Of a stretch of DNA of 64,000 nt, positions 36,901 to 47,307 are shown in pieces. The stretch comes from Spinellus fusiger. Lineage: Eukaryota > Mucoromycota > Mucoromycetes > Mucorales > Phycomycetaceae. Location of the stretch: assembly GCA_025094145.1 (NCBI GenBank), contig JALLLS010000010.1:1-64000 (forward strand), in the 5' to 3' direction. The notes beneath the pieces were generated by a model. It was not told the DNA's origin. It made no database searches and worked only from the letters and a program-made list of their open reading frames with translations. The first letter of the stretch is position 1. Each line of letters opens with the position of its first letter. A program made the position numbers and the translations under genes.

Positions 36901-37085
36901 TTCATCATCTTTTCCTCATTGAGGTTTTATATTCTCTTTTCTTTCCGTCTCTTCTCTCTTTGAATTATTTTTTTCACTTATGTATTTGAAGTGTTTCAAT
37001 GTTTATTCTTTTTTTTCAAACGATCTCATAGGGTGGCTAACATGACCAATGCGCGAATAGCAACCAACACCCAAAAAAATAATAA
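33903..37085 (+). mobile_element. LINE (non-LTR retrotransposon), 5'-truncated
   Basis: Starts right after the Tc1 target TA and ends in ACCCAAAAAATAATAATA near 37085. It has one long reverse-transcriptase frame and a ~400-bp 3' untranslated region that is shared with the truncated copy at 32008-32635. The apurinic-type endonuclease domain that normally precedes the reverse transcriptase is absent, so the copy is 5'-truncated or its 5' part was lost. Confidence 0.85.
33960..36689 (+). pseudogene. LINE reverse transcriptase ORF (lacks endonuclease; YADY active site)
   Basis: The frame stays open for ~909 codons from the first LINE Met (33960); the frame extends to 33822 only because the Tc1 terminus is read through. 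Recognisable in order: RKAPGIDHIRAEMLK, VVPIYKNKGEQDDPSNYWPI, GGFRARRGTLDQ, FLDIKAVYDSV (finger/palm motif A, Asp present), KRGVLQGSILSPFLYSIFI (motif B), MYADYVALMG (motif C), and a C-terminal CQCGHPSANRDHFLTC zinc-knuckle-like motif. Motif C should read YADD; codon 35394-35396 is TAT, so the second catalytic Asp is Tyr and the enzyme should be dead. A ~70-residue Ser-rich insert lies between motifs B and C. LINE reverse transcriptases copy element RNA at the target site. Confidence 0.88.
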
Positions 37086-37455
37086 TACTATAAATACTTT
37101 CCAAGTCCATTCAATATAGCAATAGAATATATCCTAAAATTATAATGATTTATTCTAGGGAGATAGATAACACCAGAAAATATGCTCTGGACATTACTGA
37201 CAGTATAGAAGACTACTTGGGACTGAATTGGGATCATTAACTTACCTAATGATAATACAAAGAGTGTCTTTCACAGTAGAAATAAGCTGCAACACAGAGG
37301 ATGATGCTACCTACTCTTTTTTTTACCTCAAGAATAGCCTTTGGTATTGTTTATCACCTCGTTTTATTGTTTTACTTTGTTAATGATAGCACAGTACCTT
37401 GCTCAATTATGTTCATCTTGGCAATCAATTAGGCATCAAGTTATCAATTACTATA

Positions 37456-38799
37456 CAGTCACACACAATTGAATTTAATACTTGCCTAAATTTTAATAAA
37501 AATAATACCTTTATCTTTGCATAAAGCTCTTATTCTTTCCAAATAGTGTTAAACCAACACAATATGTCAGATACATTTTCAGAAACTCACACTTGTGGAG
37601 AATATAACAAAGCAGAAGATAAAAAGCTATGGAGCATTTATTACATGTTGAAGGCTGGATTAAAATTAACTGTCATCGCAAACGTAGTTGAGATGAAAAA
37701 GCCCACAGTTCAAAATAGTATCAGAAACATCAAAGAACGTGGGTCACCATTGTGTTTAAATAGTCATGGAAAAAAAAAGTGAATGAGAGGGACCTCAGAC
37801 ACCTGGAAAAGGTCATTAGAGAGGACCCATTTGCCTCGTATAATCAGTTGAAATGAGAAATGTTGAAGATTCAGGTGGATGTATGTAGAAACACCATGAT
37901 CAGTTACTGCAATCAGTTAGGGTTCGGATCTTTTTCTCCAGCTCACAATCCAGCCTTAACTGAGAAACACAAAGAGAAACGGCTTTGTTGGGCTAAGGAA
38001 CATGTCAATTAGACGAAAGACCAGTGGAGAGGTGTTATTTAGTCTGGTGATTCCAGGTACACTGTGAAAGGAAACAATAGTGGTGCGTGTGTCATCAGAA
38101 AAGTTGGAGAAAGGTATGATCCTAATCATAGTGTTTCAACAACAAAGTTTGGTGGCGGAGGGGTCATGCTTTAAAGCTGTATTTGGGCGGGCGGATTTGG
38201 CCCATTAGTCTTTGTTGATGGCACTTTAAACTAAGACGAATATATCAATATTTTGGCTGGTGAGTTCCATCATTGATTCATGGAATTGCATCAGAAAGAA
38301 GATAGGGAGTTTCTGTTACAAGAAGATGGTGCTAGCTGTCATACTGGGGCCTATGTCAGAGGGTGGAAAGAGACCCATCAAATTAGGGTTCTTTGAGTAC
38401 TGATATGCACATATCTTTGACTTGAACCCAATTGAACACATCTAGTGGGCCTTGAAAAGACGAATTGAGGAAAGAAGGGTGTCTATTATCAATGTTGAAA
38501 GTTTGAAGGCTCTACTTGCAGAGGAGTGGGAGAGGGTTGGTGTTGAACTTGCACAACGATTAGTTCTGAGTATGACAGATAGATGCCAGGCTGTCATTGA
38601 TACCAAAAGAGGCCATGCAAAATATTAGTTGTATTATCATTATTATATTTTTCGATAATTAAATATGTTGAGCTTTATTGTGTGAAGGTTTGAAGCTTCT
38701 ATATTAAATGTGGAGTGTTTTATCTAATGTTGAACATATCCTAAATATTTCGTCTTGAAATTTATTTTCAAAGGTATTAAATTCAATTGTGTGTGGCTG
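37456..38799 (+). mobile_element. Tc1-like element, copy A
   Basis: 1344 bp with ~28-bp terminal inverted repeats (CAGTCACACACAATTG... and the inverse of CAGCCACACACAATTG...), flanked by TA at 37454-37455 and 38800-38801. Nearly identical to copy B at 48975-50314. Different from the Tc1 element at 32654. Confidence 0.93.
37564..38628 (+). pseudogene. Tc1-type transposase with multiple stops, copy A
   Basis: Starts ATG at 37564 (MSDTFSETHTCGEYNKAEDK), with an HTH region (LTVIANVVEMKKPTVQNSI). It shifts frame at an A9 run near 37770 and continues VNERDLRHLEKVIREDPF. Later blocks include QEDGASCHTG (second catalytic Asp kept) and LNPIEHI-stop-WALKRRIEERR (catalytic Glu kept), ending SMTDRCQAVIDTK. 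About eight in-frame stops are present, several at positions where Trp is conserved in the family. Cannot make a functional transposase. Confidence 0.9.
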
Positions 38800-39066
38800 T
38801 ATAAAATAACAAAAAGAGAGGATTATCAAAACAAACGTTTCATCTATTCTGGTGATCTATTATACTTTAGCCTCCACTCATGAATTTCAGAAGTCAAATA
38901 ATTCACACTCTATTTGCCTTGGGTCTTAAGGACAGTATCAGAAACAATTGCCTGTTTCCACAGATTACAATGGTTGAGAACATTTACAATAGTCTAGTTA
39001 TTAATTATGTATATTCAATCAACGAATGGCTATACTATTCTTAACACAAGTAGATTTGTTTCTCTT

Positions 39067-40150
39067 TTCTACACACCCAAAGATTTTCTGGCCTTTAAGC
39101 GGTGATACCTCTTTCCTTTTACGTAAAATAAAAAACTCACCTTATATGGAACTGTGTTTAAAATCAAAGGTATGCAAGTATCCAAATAATTGTTTCCTTT
39201 TGTGGATACCTCAATATTAAATTATATTATGTGGAATATAGTGTTTATGAATAAAATTGTTTATTGTAATAGTATAGATAATACTATAGTATAGCTATAG
39301 CTACTGCCCAAGTGCATTTCCTCATAGAAATAGAATCTATACCCTAAAGGCCTTGTGCTTTATATTTGGGAGATAGATAACTATGCTTGGGAGTATACCA
39401 TAAACACCCTAGACAGTATATAAGAAAGAAAAGACCACCTGAGACTGACTTGAAAGGAGTCTTTGCTTGCCTAATATCAAAAGAGTGTATTAGTAATAAT
39501 TCAATCAAGAGAGATAGTATGCTTACCTTGTACTCCATACTTGTCTTGAGAATAATAAGCCATATGCTATCTATTAGTAGAAGAGTCAGTACTATATCCT
39601 GCCTGTAAGAACGGTGAGCTTGATAAATTCAAGAAAGTGCAACACTCCAAGACCCTTCAGAAGAGAGAAGAATCTTACAGTGACATGTCATGGTCTTTTA
39701 AGGTAAAAAGCTTATATATATGATATTCAAAGAAAAGACCAATAAGTTTATTATTATTATTATTTATTTATTTTATTTAGGTGCAAAAACCAACAATGTT
39801 TGAAGATCATGACCAAATCTGCTCGAGTTTCTTATGAGATGATTTCTCAATACTTTTGGAATCAGGACATGGCAGCAACATTGAACTTTTGTCATGTTCA
39901 TTTTTTGGGCTACGAGAAGAAGGCAAACGGCCCAAATGCTTTTGTCGATCCAAGACAGTACAGTCTGTTGGTACCAAAAGAAAGGAGTCACCATTAACTA
40001 GTAGTATCCAATCCACCAAAACATCAAAGAAGAATCTGGTGTAGTTATCGCTGTACTAAACCAAGATACACATAAGTCTTTTTTGAACCATACTACATTT
40101 CTATACTATAATTTCCCCAAAGATGCACCAATACTTTATGAAGATAGTGT
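39067..40150 (+). mobile_element. Fanzor-family element with lineage A relic, truncated by DDE element
   Basis: Left terminus TTCTACACACCC at 39067 followed by the right-end module (inverse of 61345-60870), then a Fanzor C-terminus. The whole 39067-40140 stretch is nearly identical to the inverse of 60300-61345. The other terminus is missing: homology ends where the DDE element begins (TA at 40150-40151), and it does not resume beyond 41247. Confidence 0.75.
39589..40044 (+). pseudogene. Fanzor/TnpB-like nuclease C-terminus, lineage A
   Basis: Exons 39589-39700 and about 39780-40044, separated by a GT-AG intron ending in a long T/A tract. The first reads VLYPACKNGELDKFKKVQ. The second reads RCKNQQCLKIM and later FWNQDMAATLNF, then, after a frame change, GLREEGKRPKCFCRSK to a TAG at 40042-40044. 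This is the TnpB order of zinc ribbon (xxCPAC ... C-x4-C) and RuvC-III block (WNRDMAATLNF type). Decay: first zinc Cys is Tyr (TAT for TGT), Arg before the catalytic Asp is Gln, and one frameshift. The same lesions are in the inverse copy at 60395-60850. Confidence 0.7.
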
Positions 40151-40151
40151 A

Positions 40152-41245
40152 CACCTTTTTCGGAAAGTATTCGTACACTTTTTTTTCACTTTTTGCACAA
40201 TTTCATAAATTCTTTTTGCACAAAATGTGGGAAATTTATTAAAGGGTATGTCTACTTAAACATGTCTTAAATTTCGAAGAAGAGTAACGACAAAATCCCT
40301 TAAGATCACTGATAAGAACATTGCTACATGCTTCAGTGATCCTCATGTTTAACATCTCATTTTCTAAGAGCTTTTTTCTTTTAAGCTTACTCTTCACAAC
40401 AGACCAGAGTTGCTCAATGGGATTAAGCTCAGAAGAGTAGGGTGAAAGGTATACATATCCATAGCCACGACCTTCAATAAGTCTGCTAATACTTTCAGCT
40501 GTGTGGATAGGTGCATTATCCATTATTATATAAAGTCCTTTAAATTCACTGCAAAGATCCAAAACATCCAAAGTGCTTGCAATAAAGTTAAAGTAATGAC
40601 CAGTAACTGTTCCAGTGAGACTGTCCACTGCTTGATCTAACGTTGCAGAGGGGTAATAAAAAAAGAATTTTCAGAAAGATGTTTCTTATGGTCTTCATTT
40701 AATAATGCTGGTTAGCCCATTTTTGGGGTCTCTACTGGCTCAACTTTGAGATCTCTGTTCATATTTTGCATGATTTATTCCTGATCTCTTTCAAGCCAGT
40801 CGTATGCGGTTCGACGAGCAATACTCAACTGCTTAGCTGCTTTACCGCAGTCATATAGTTCATAAATCAGATGAAAAAAGTGACCTTTAACATCATCACC
40901 ATGTTTCTTCTATTAAGACACGGGTGCTAGAGTAGAAGTTGTATTCTTTTTGGTGGCCTTGGGTTTTGGCTGAGGCTTCTCGGGTGGTTTTAAGTCCAAG
41001 TAAGTACTGTAGTCTACGATGTTTTGAAGAGGAAAAGATTCTTTATCTACATCCATCAATATGGGCTCATTGCCCGATTCATCGATAGTATTTCCCTGTC
41101 CATCTTCATAGTAGATTTGTAAGCTCATTGTTGAAAAATAGTATTTCGAAAAGTGTGCAATTTTTTTTATGAAATTGTGCAAAAAGTGAAATATAAAGTG
41201 TGCGATTTTTTTCTGAGGTTGTGCGAATACTTTCCGAAAAAGGTG
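40152..41245 (-). mobile_element. DDE_3-type DNA transposon, internally deleted
   Basis: 1094 bp with terminal inverted repeats CACCTTTTTCGGAAAG extending to TATTCG, flanked by TA at 40150-40151 and 41246-41247. Subterminal motifs (GTGCAAAAAGTGAAA type) are repeated near both ends. Inserted at the edge of the Fanzor-family copy. Confidence 0.9.
40239..41128 (-). pseudogene. DDE_3 transposase with internal deletion
   Basis: Reading from MSLQIYYEDGQG (41128), an acidic N-terminal part ends at a stop near 40914. An HTH block (DCGKAAKQLSIARRTAYDWL, about 40850-40790) follows in another frame. After a non-coding gap the catalytic C-terminus reads GHYFNFIASTLDVLD, IIMDNAPIHTAE and YSSELNPIEQLWSVVKSK. 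The region that should hold the first catalytic Asp is gone. The Asp of MDNAPIH and the Glu of NPIEQLW remain. Dead copy, possibly mobilisable in trans through its intact ends. Confidence 0.85.
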
Positions 41246-43815
41246 TAAGATATTTGCGATTAAGAACAGTATTTATTTCACAACATATTTCATTTCTTTT
41301 GAAGTAGTACTCAAAAGATTCTACATTTCTATTTTTAGATAATAAAACTATCTAGAGCTATCTGTCTATCTATTCTTATTTCCTATAATGCATAATAGAT
41401 AGCGTCACAAAACAGGGCGTCACAATGACAATGACAGCCGTTGTTCGATAACAATCCTTGCTGATTCTCCATTGTCTATTTTTTCTTGGTTTATAAAGCG
41501 CTAGAATCAATGATATATGAATATAATAAAACAAAACAAAACAAAGTAACAACAGTGTAGTGTATGTCTTACAAGCACCTGGTCATTGAGACACTCGTAC
41601 GGACAAAAATAGAAAGAGAAAAGAAAGAACAAGAGTAACGAAGAACTATACGTTTCATACTCAGGATTACACGAGTGCCACTTTATTTAACTCTCGGATA
41701 AATAGTGAATTGCCTTGAACCTGAAATAATCCTGAATCACAAAAGTCCTATATAATTAGAATGGCCAATAAAAAGAGCCAAAAAAGTAGAAAAGTAAAAT
41801 AGTTTAGTGGGGACAGTAGGGTCGATTTGAATTCCCGCCAGTCATTAGAGGTACCAACAAAGGGTAAGTTCAGTCAATGTCACTCAAAAGTCATTCAACT
41901 ATAGACACAAAGAATAAAAGAAATATAATAGAGGCTACACACCCGTATTTACTCTTATTCTAGAGTAGTAGACACTATAGAGGATGAGAGTGTACCTTGG
42001 AAAGATGTCTTGGTGAAGAAAGATAACTTATCCTTTTCTGTCTTTATTACAGATAGAGAAAAAAGAAGAAAAAAAAAAGGTTGGTGTACCAAGAGTGGCT
42101 GATGTGTTGCTATAGATATATAGATGAGTCTTTAGCCTTTTCTGTTCTCTTGTGTCCTACTCTTTTAAAGGCATTGTCATTGTATTCTAGTCAAGTGTTC
42201 AGTATAGGCAACTGTTTGCAGAGCCAATCCCCTTTGCTAGCACCAAGTTAGATAGTTCATCCACAAACACTCTTCCAGCCAAGTCTTCGTCTGATGGATA
42301 ATTCAAATAAGAGGACTTTCTACAACTTCTTATTTTGTCTTAAAATGAGCTGGATTAGTATGTTTATTACAGGTAAATCTATTACCAGTTATATTTGTTG
42401 AATTCTTAAGTCATGGAAAAACCCTAAAAAATTAATATACCAGGGGCATCGCTTAACCAAACCAGTGTGTTTTAATATCTCTTAATATCTCTACAGATAA
42501 ATAGATCATCTTATAAGTTAATTATAATAAGTGGAGTTGAATAGAAGCTCTTTCTTGGCAAGAAAGTGGGATCACATCACATCCAACACCCAATACTAAA
42601 CACTCAACACTCAAGTTTGTTTACTAAATCAAAGGATGGGTTACTGTACTAGTTATTTTGGTGCTAATGCATATCAATAATCAATAATACTAATTCTATT
42701 AAAATGAGTATTTTGGTTAGTATGGAATTGTTTTGAGCAGCAAAACCTAACCCTTCTTATTCCTTTCTCGATGAAATGAAATGTCAATGTAAATATTAAG
42801 TCAAATAACCCCTTTTAGTTATCTAGAAGAATAACCATCATGACAACGATGATACTTAAGTCCAAGTGTTCTGGTTACACGAATGCACTAAAAGAGAATG
42901 CTTGATCCCAATACTTCAAGTAGAGAAAATAGTAAAATCTTTGGCGTTTTTCCTTAATATTGTAAGGAAATAAAGCATTAATAAATGTTAAATAGGAAAG
43001 GTATTTTATTTTTACTTTCCTAGTCTCAATTCCACGGTAATTGGTAATTTAGTGATGATTTAGGCTAGCAAAGTCTCATAAACATTAGAGAGATTTTAGT
43101 GTATAAACAAGTCCAAGCAAGCTGCTTGTCCTGATTCAATCTCATAAGAATTAATTTTAATTTTAAACACAGAAAGCTAATAATTAAAATAACTTAATAT
43201 GGCCAATATCACTCAGAGATGACAGTTAGTCTTGGCATTCAGGAAATTAGCATTTTTTATTCATAATAAACCTTCTCACCTCCTCCTTTTAACCTAGAGA
43301 ATATACCTTTTTTTATATTGGAAAGGTGCCAAGGCATTACTAATGATAAATATGGAAAAATTGTTCTACTGTACAGAACATTTGTGGCAAGCAAAGTATC
43401 TGAGAGTCTATGGGTCTAAATTTATAAGCTTAACTCCAATCAAGTAAGACTGAGCTTGTAATGTAAAGATGGAAGGGCTAGTGAAAAAGTCATAGAGTGT
43501 TTGTATTGCATTACTATCATACAATATTTTGGTATTCATACTTTGAATGTACAGTATCAAAGTTGATTGTTACAAGAGAGTCGATCATTCACTAATATAT
43601 TATTTTGAATATTGATTGTTTCCAAAGTACAATACATGATTTATAGTATGTATCATCAAAAATAGGTATACAAAGTTACAGAGACAAATAGAAATAGAAA
43701 GACAAATAAAAATACAATGCAACTAGGTCATCATTATAGCCAATGACAATAGATAGATAGGCTATACACTAAGTAGAGTGATGTCAAGCATACACAGGCT
43801 TATATTTATGGTTCA
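41246..43815. other. Intergenic AT-rich stretch
   Basis: No complete gene. An exon-like minus-strand block lies at 42208-42318. The rest is AT-rich with short repeats. Confidence 0.55.
42208..42318 (-). pseudogene. Isolated coding-like block
   Basis: 37 open codons reading KSSYLNYPSDEDLAGRVFVD followed by ELSNLVLAKG. Preceded by an acceptor-like TTGTAG and followed by a stop. Composition is clearly protein-like, but no partner exon or family is recognised. Confidence 0.35.
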
Positions 43816-44874
43816 TTATACTACCAGGATGCCAAAACCTGCAATGACAGCAGCAAGTGCAACAACATTGGGAGTGGTTATTCCAGCACCACTGCTAACA
43901 GACTGTGCACTGATGGATCCGTTGTTCAAGCCATTGATGTTAGAAGTGGAGGTGGAGGAAGCAGAGTTAGCACCATTGACAGAAGAAGTAGTAAGAGGAT
44001 GAGAATTGGCTACTTGAGAGCTTTGAGCGGAGGGAGAGGCGGAAGAAGAGGAGGCGGCGGCGGAAGAAGAAGAGGAGGAGGAGGAGGGGGAGGAGCTAGC
44101 AGAAGTAGTAGCAGCAACATTAGAGGCAGCGGCAGAACTACTGTGGGCAGCAGGGGCAGCAGAAGAAGAAGAAGCAGCAGGGGTAGCAGCAGCAGAAGAA
44201 GCAACTGGGGCAGCAGCTACAGTGGTGTGGGTGACAGGAGCAGCAGAGACAGTGGGTGTGGTGGGTGTGGTGGGTGGTGCAGCAGGAGCAGCACCTCCAA
44301 CACTCATAGGGCCACTAAAATCACCAGGAATGACACGAGCACATCCTTTTTGGGAAATACCACGGTTACAGTTTACAGTATCATTCTGGAAATAATAGAG
44401 GTAAGTAAAATTGGTCCAACACAGAATGCGCTATGTTAAACTTACGCAACATCTCATGCAGTAAACGTTGTTCACTGGCTCGATTAGATTAACATAATAT
44501 TGCCATCCAGCACAGGATGAACCAATGGGAGCTCTAACATCGAACTGACCGCCATCGTCTTTAGGATCCAAGTTACCCTTAGTAGGGTCTATTTGACCGG
44601 TAACCTGGACATATGCATCGGTAGCGACAAAGTGGGCAGACTGAATTAGGCCGGAAGGTATGGCTTCAGCACCGACAGCCTTGGGTGTACTTCCCATACA
44701 GAATGCATTGCCTTCCCACTCGGTGTTGGAAATGCTGCGATCTGTTGAGTCTGTGGGTGGTAAAAAGATACAGAAATTGGATGCATCGACCACTTGAGCA
44801 ATCTGGCCTTTAGCAGCAACAAAAGAAGCAGCCAAGAGGGAGGAGGAGATGATAGAAGCAAAGCTAATGTGCAT
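43816..44874 (-). CDS. Secreted GPI-anchored Ser/Ala-rich cell-surface protein
   Basis: Two exons, 44874-44446 and 44385-43816, with a 60-nt intron, give 332 aa. The N-terminus MHISFASIISSSLLAASFVA is a signal peptide with likely cleavage near residue 21-22. Residues ~22-165 form a compact domain with eight or so Cys (DASNFCIFLPPTDST, SSCAGWQYYV, VYCMRCC, VNCNRG, GCARVIPGDFSGPM). A long Ser/Ala/Pro/Thr-rich stalk follows, suited to O-mannosylation. The C-terminus ends in a hydrophobic tail (NVVALAAVIAGFGILVV) after small residues, as in GPI-anchor signals. It probably sits in the plasma membrane or cell wall. The domain recurs in zygomycete-type fungi as an uncharacterised family as far as I recall; no enzymatic motif is seen. 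The Gly/Arg-rich frame on the plus strand is the antisense of the Ser/Ala codons. Confidence 0.9.
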
Positions 44875-47307
44875 AGTGACTCTTTCTTTTCTATTTCGTC
44901 AAGTGGAAGTGGATAAAGAGAGAAAACGAGTGTATCGGAAATATGACTGTGGATGGAGTGGAGGATGAGAGGAAAGTAAAGGAAAGATATCGATAAAGAA
45001 CCATATTTAATGGGATTTTCTTCTTTTTAAAGTTGAGTTACAAGGTAAAATGGGTCAAAAATAGATAGTGAATGTTTCACGTGCCCATCTTGGACTCTTA
45101 AGCTTCTAAACCTGCTATTTTGTGAACAACAGACTCAAATATCTTCTCACTTTGTTTTCCATAAATAACTCTATTGTCCAGAGCATAAAAAAGGTAACAT
45201 AACTCAATTTCTCACTTGAGTAGGTAACAATGTTTATACTTTGCAGAAATGACTCATCTTGTCTGGAGATGTCTAGTATCTGAGAACATGCTTTATCCTA
45301 TACCTTCAACGTAAGTGTAAGGTGTCTTGAGCGTCATAGACAGTGTTTATAGCGGGACATATTCATTGTGTTTGGATAATCGCAAGTTTCTCTTATCGGG
45401 TGTACGTTATACTTCTTTCTATAAATATTTATATTATTTTAGTAACTTAATCTGTGCTATTACAGAAATGAATATTTACATGCAACCGTTTTATTTCTTT
45501 AGAAAGGATTAACCTATTATATAAATATATCAATACCTCCGATAGAGTGTTGTCTTTTTAGCAGTACTCAACTATGCTTATGGAATAATGGCACGTTTAT
45601 GATCATCCGTAATGAGAAACTGTTACTTAGCACATCATGTTTCCTAGCTTATAATAAGATAAACAGAGAGTGGCTATAGAGCTGTATATTTATTTATAAC
45701 AGAAAATTCGGATGACTAGCAGGCTAGGTAAGATATGGAGATAGAATCACCCATGGTCTTTACTTACTAACTATTTCCCATCTTCTTTTTCCTTCATGTC
45801 ATCAAAAAAGGATCTTCCGCGCTGTAGGACCAAAGCTAAAAAAATAGAAAAAAAAATGTCTGAGCGTACATATCGACTGATTTAATAGCAAAACTGGAGC
45901 CAATTGCTAAATCTTAAAGGTGCACTGTCAACATCTTTGTACTTTATTTCAAACAACGTGAATTCAGTGGTAGAGTCAGTCTTCCAAGAGCAAAAACAAG
46001 ACAAAACAAAACAAACCCATTGACACCATTTCAAATCCCGGAACACTTTAAACTAATGGACGTGTATTTGCATTTGTATATGCATGTACAAATCCACATA
46101 CATATGCTATTGTTTTTGTTTTTAATTTTTTCAGTAGTTATTTATATTATATATTTACTAAATAACATCATTTACATGCTTTTACAGCCTCTAGTATAAA
46201 ATAGATATTAGTAATGAGGCTTATTCTGTCATTATACATAGGTCTATTGTCAACAATTATAAATATACCTTTGCTACTCAATTCATGTTTGTTATAGATC
46301 CTTCAAACATCAGTGGAATGTTAAAACACTGCCAAAAACGGGTGCAATGGAGCCTTTTTCTTTTAGTACTAGAAATAAAAACAAAGAGAAGCTGGCAAGA
46401 GAGACATTAACAAAAGTCACTAGGGAAATAAGGTAAAATCCCTTTCAAACAAACCCATTCTTATCAAGACCATGGCTGCATCTGGTTCTATCGCAATTCC
46501 GACTAATCTTCTAAAAATAATAAAAACACTATTCAGTCAACTACTTTGATAAATAACACTCAAATAGAATCATGAGTATTTCAATTAGACACATCAGCAA
46601 TGCTGCTCTGTTGTGTATTCTGTTGAGTCACGATGTAAGCTCATAAATGGCAGAAAAAGAAAACAGTAGTTCTGCACTAAGAATAGGTGGTACAGACCAT
46701 TGTTTAATATAACCAACCCTCACAGACAAGTTTGGTTATATGTTTGGCATTATATGAACAGTATCAGTGACAAAGAACATGATACTCTATACATAATAGA
46801 GTGTACTTGAACTAAAAAAAAAGTACATATCAATGCCTTGAAAGAGACTTCTTGCTCCGAAGTTTGTTATAGTTCTCTTTAAATATTACAGCCAATGAAC
46901 ACCTACAATAGATCAATACAAAGAATTACATCAGTAATAAGACAGAAGAATGAAACTCATCTATCGCTGATGACTTAGTTTTTATTACTAAACATCTACA
47001 GATAACTAAAATTGAAAGATTTATGTCCAGAAAGTTAATAAATTTACATCAATAAAAGACGCATTGGATTATAAAAATAAAAATAAAAATATGAAACAAT
47101 GACATGGGCTAAAATGGTGAAATAGCTCTACACCGCCTTAAAAGATATATTTCACTCAGAAAATGCTGGTCTTCAATAGCAGTGACTCTTTTGAGCAGTG
47201 ACTTTGAATCCTTCACTCCATCTTGATTTTTTGAAACAAGCCACCCTGGGTTAAGAGTCATTAGAAGGAAAGTCCGCTTTATCTTCTTGCATACACTCTT
47301 TTATACT
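44875..47307. other. Intergenic region between divergent genes
   Basis: Holds the promoters of the GPI-anchored protein (minus) and SAICAR synthetase (plus). A CACGTG palindrome lies at about 45078-45083. A frame at 45327-45512 has no support, and short coding-like words near 46482 have no continuation. Confidence 0.5.
47183..47188 (+). promoter_or_regulatory. Possible Gcn4/CPC1-type site (TGACTC)
   Basis: TGACTC lies about 120 nt upstream of the SAICAR synthetase start; a partial copy (TGACTT) is near 47209. Gcn4-type bZIP factors bind TGACTC and Gcn4 and Bas1/Bas2 motifs occur upstream of ADE genes in yeast. A six-base match can arise by chance. Confidence 0.3.

Larger units (their letters stand above)
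37145..39040 (+). mobile_element. Fanzor-family element relic split by Tc1 copy A
   Basis: 37145-37455 matches the diverged right-end module and following region of the 3.2-kb element in reverse orientation (compare TTGTTAATGATAGCACAG near 37376 with 23195-23225). 38802-39040 continues the match to 23117-22830, with the plus strand reading HTLFALGLKDSIRNN. The Tc1 element at 37456-38799 sits exactly at the break. Neither terminus survives; the left side abuts the LINE tail. Confidence 0.65.

Noticed and set aside
37564..38628. Stops at Trp codons as sign of a changed genetic code
   Set aside because: All three stop types appear at such sites, and intact host genes here use TGG for Trp and end at normal stops.
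41933..41950. Another TTCTACACACC-type terminus (CTACACACCC)
   Set aside because: Adjacent bases do not match either element end; probably chance.
43999..44439. Gly/Arg/Ser-rich plus-strand frame
   Set aside because: Antisense of the Ser/Ala-rich stalk and intron of the GPI-anchored protein gene.
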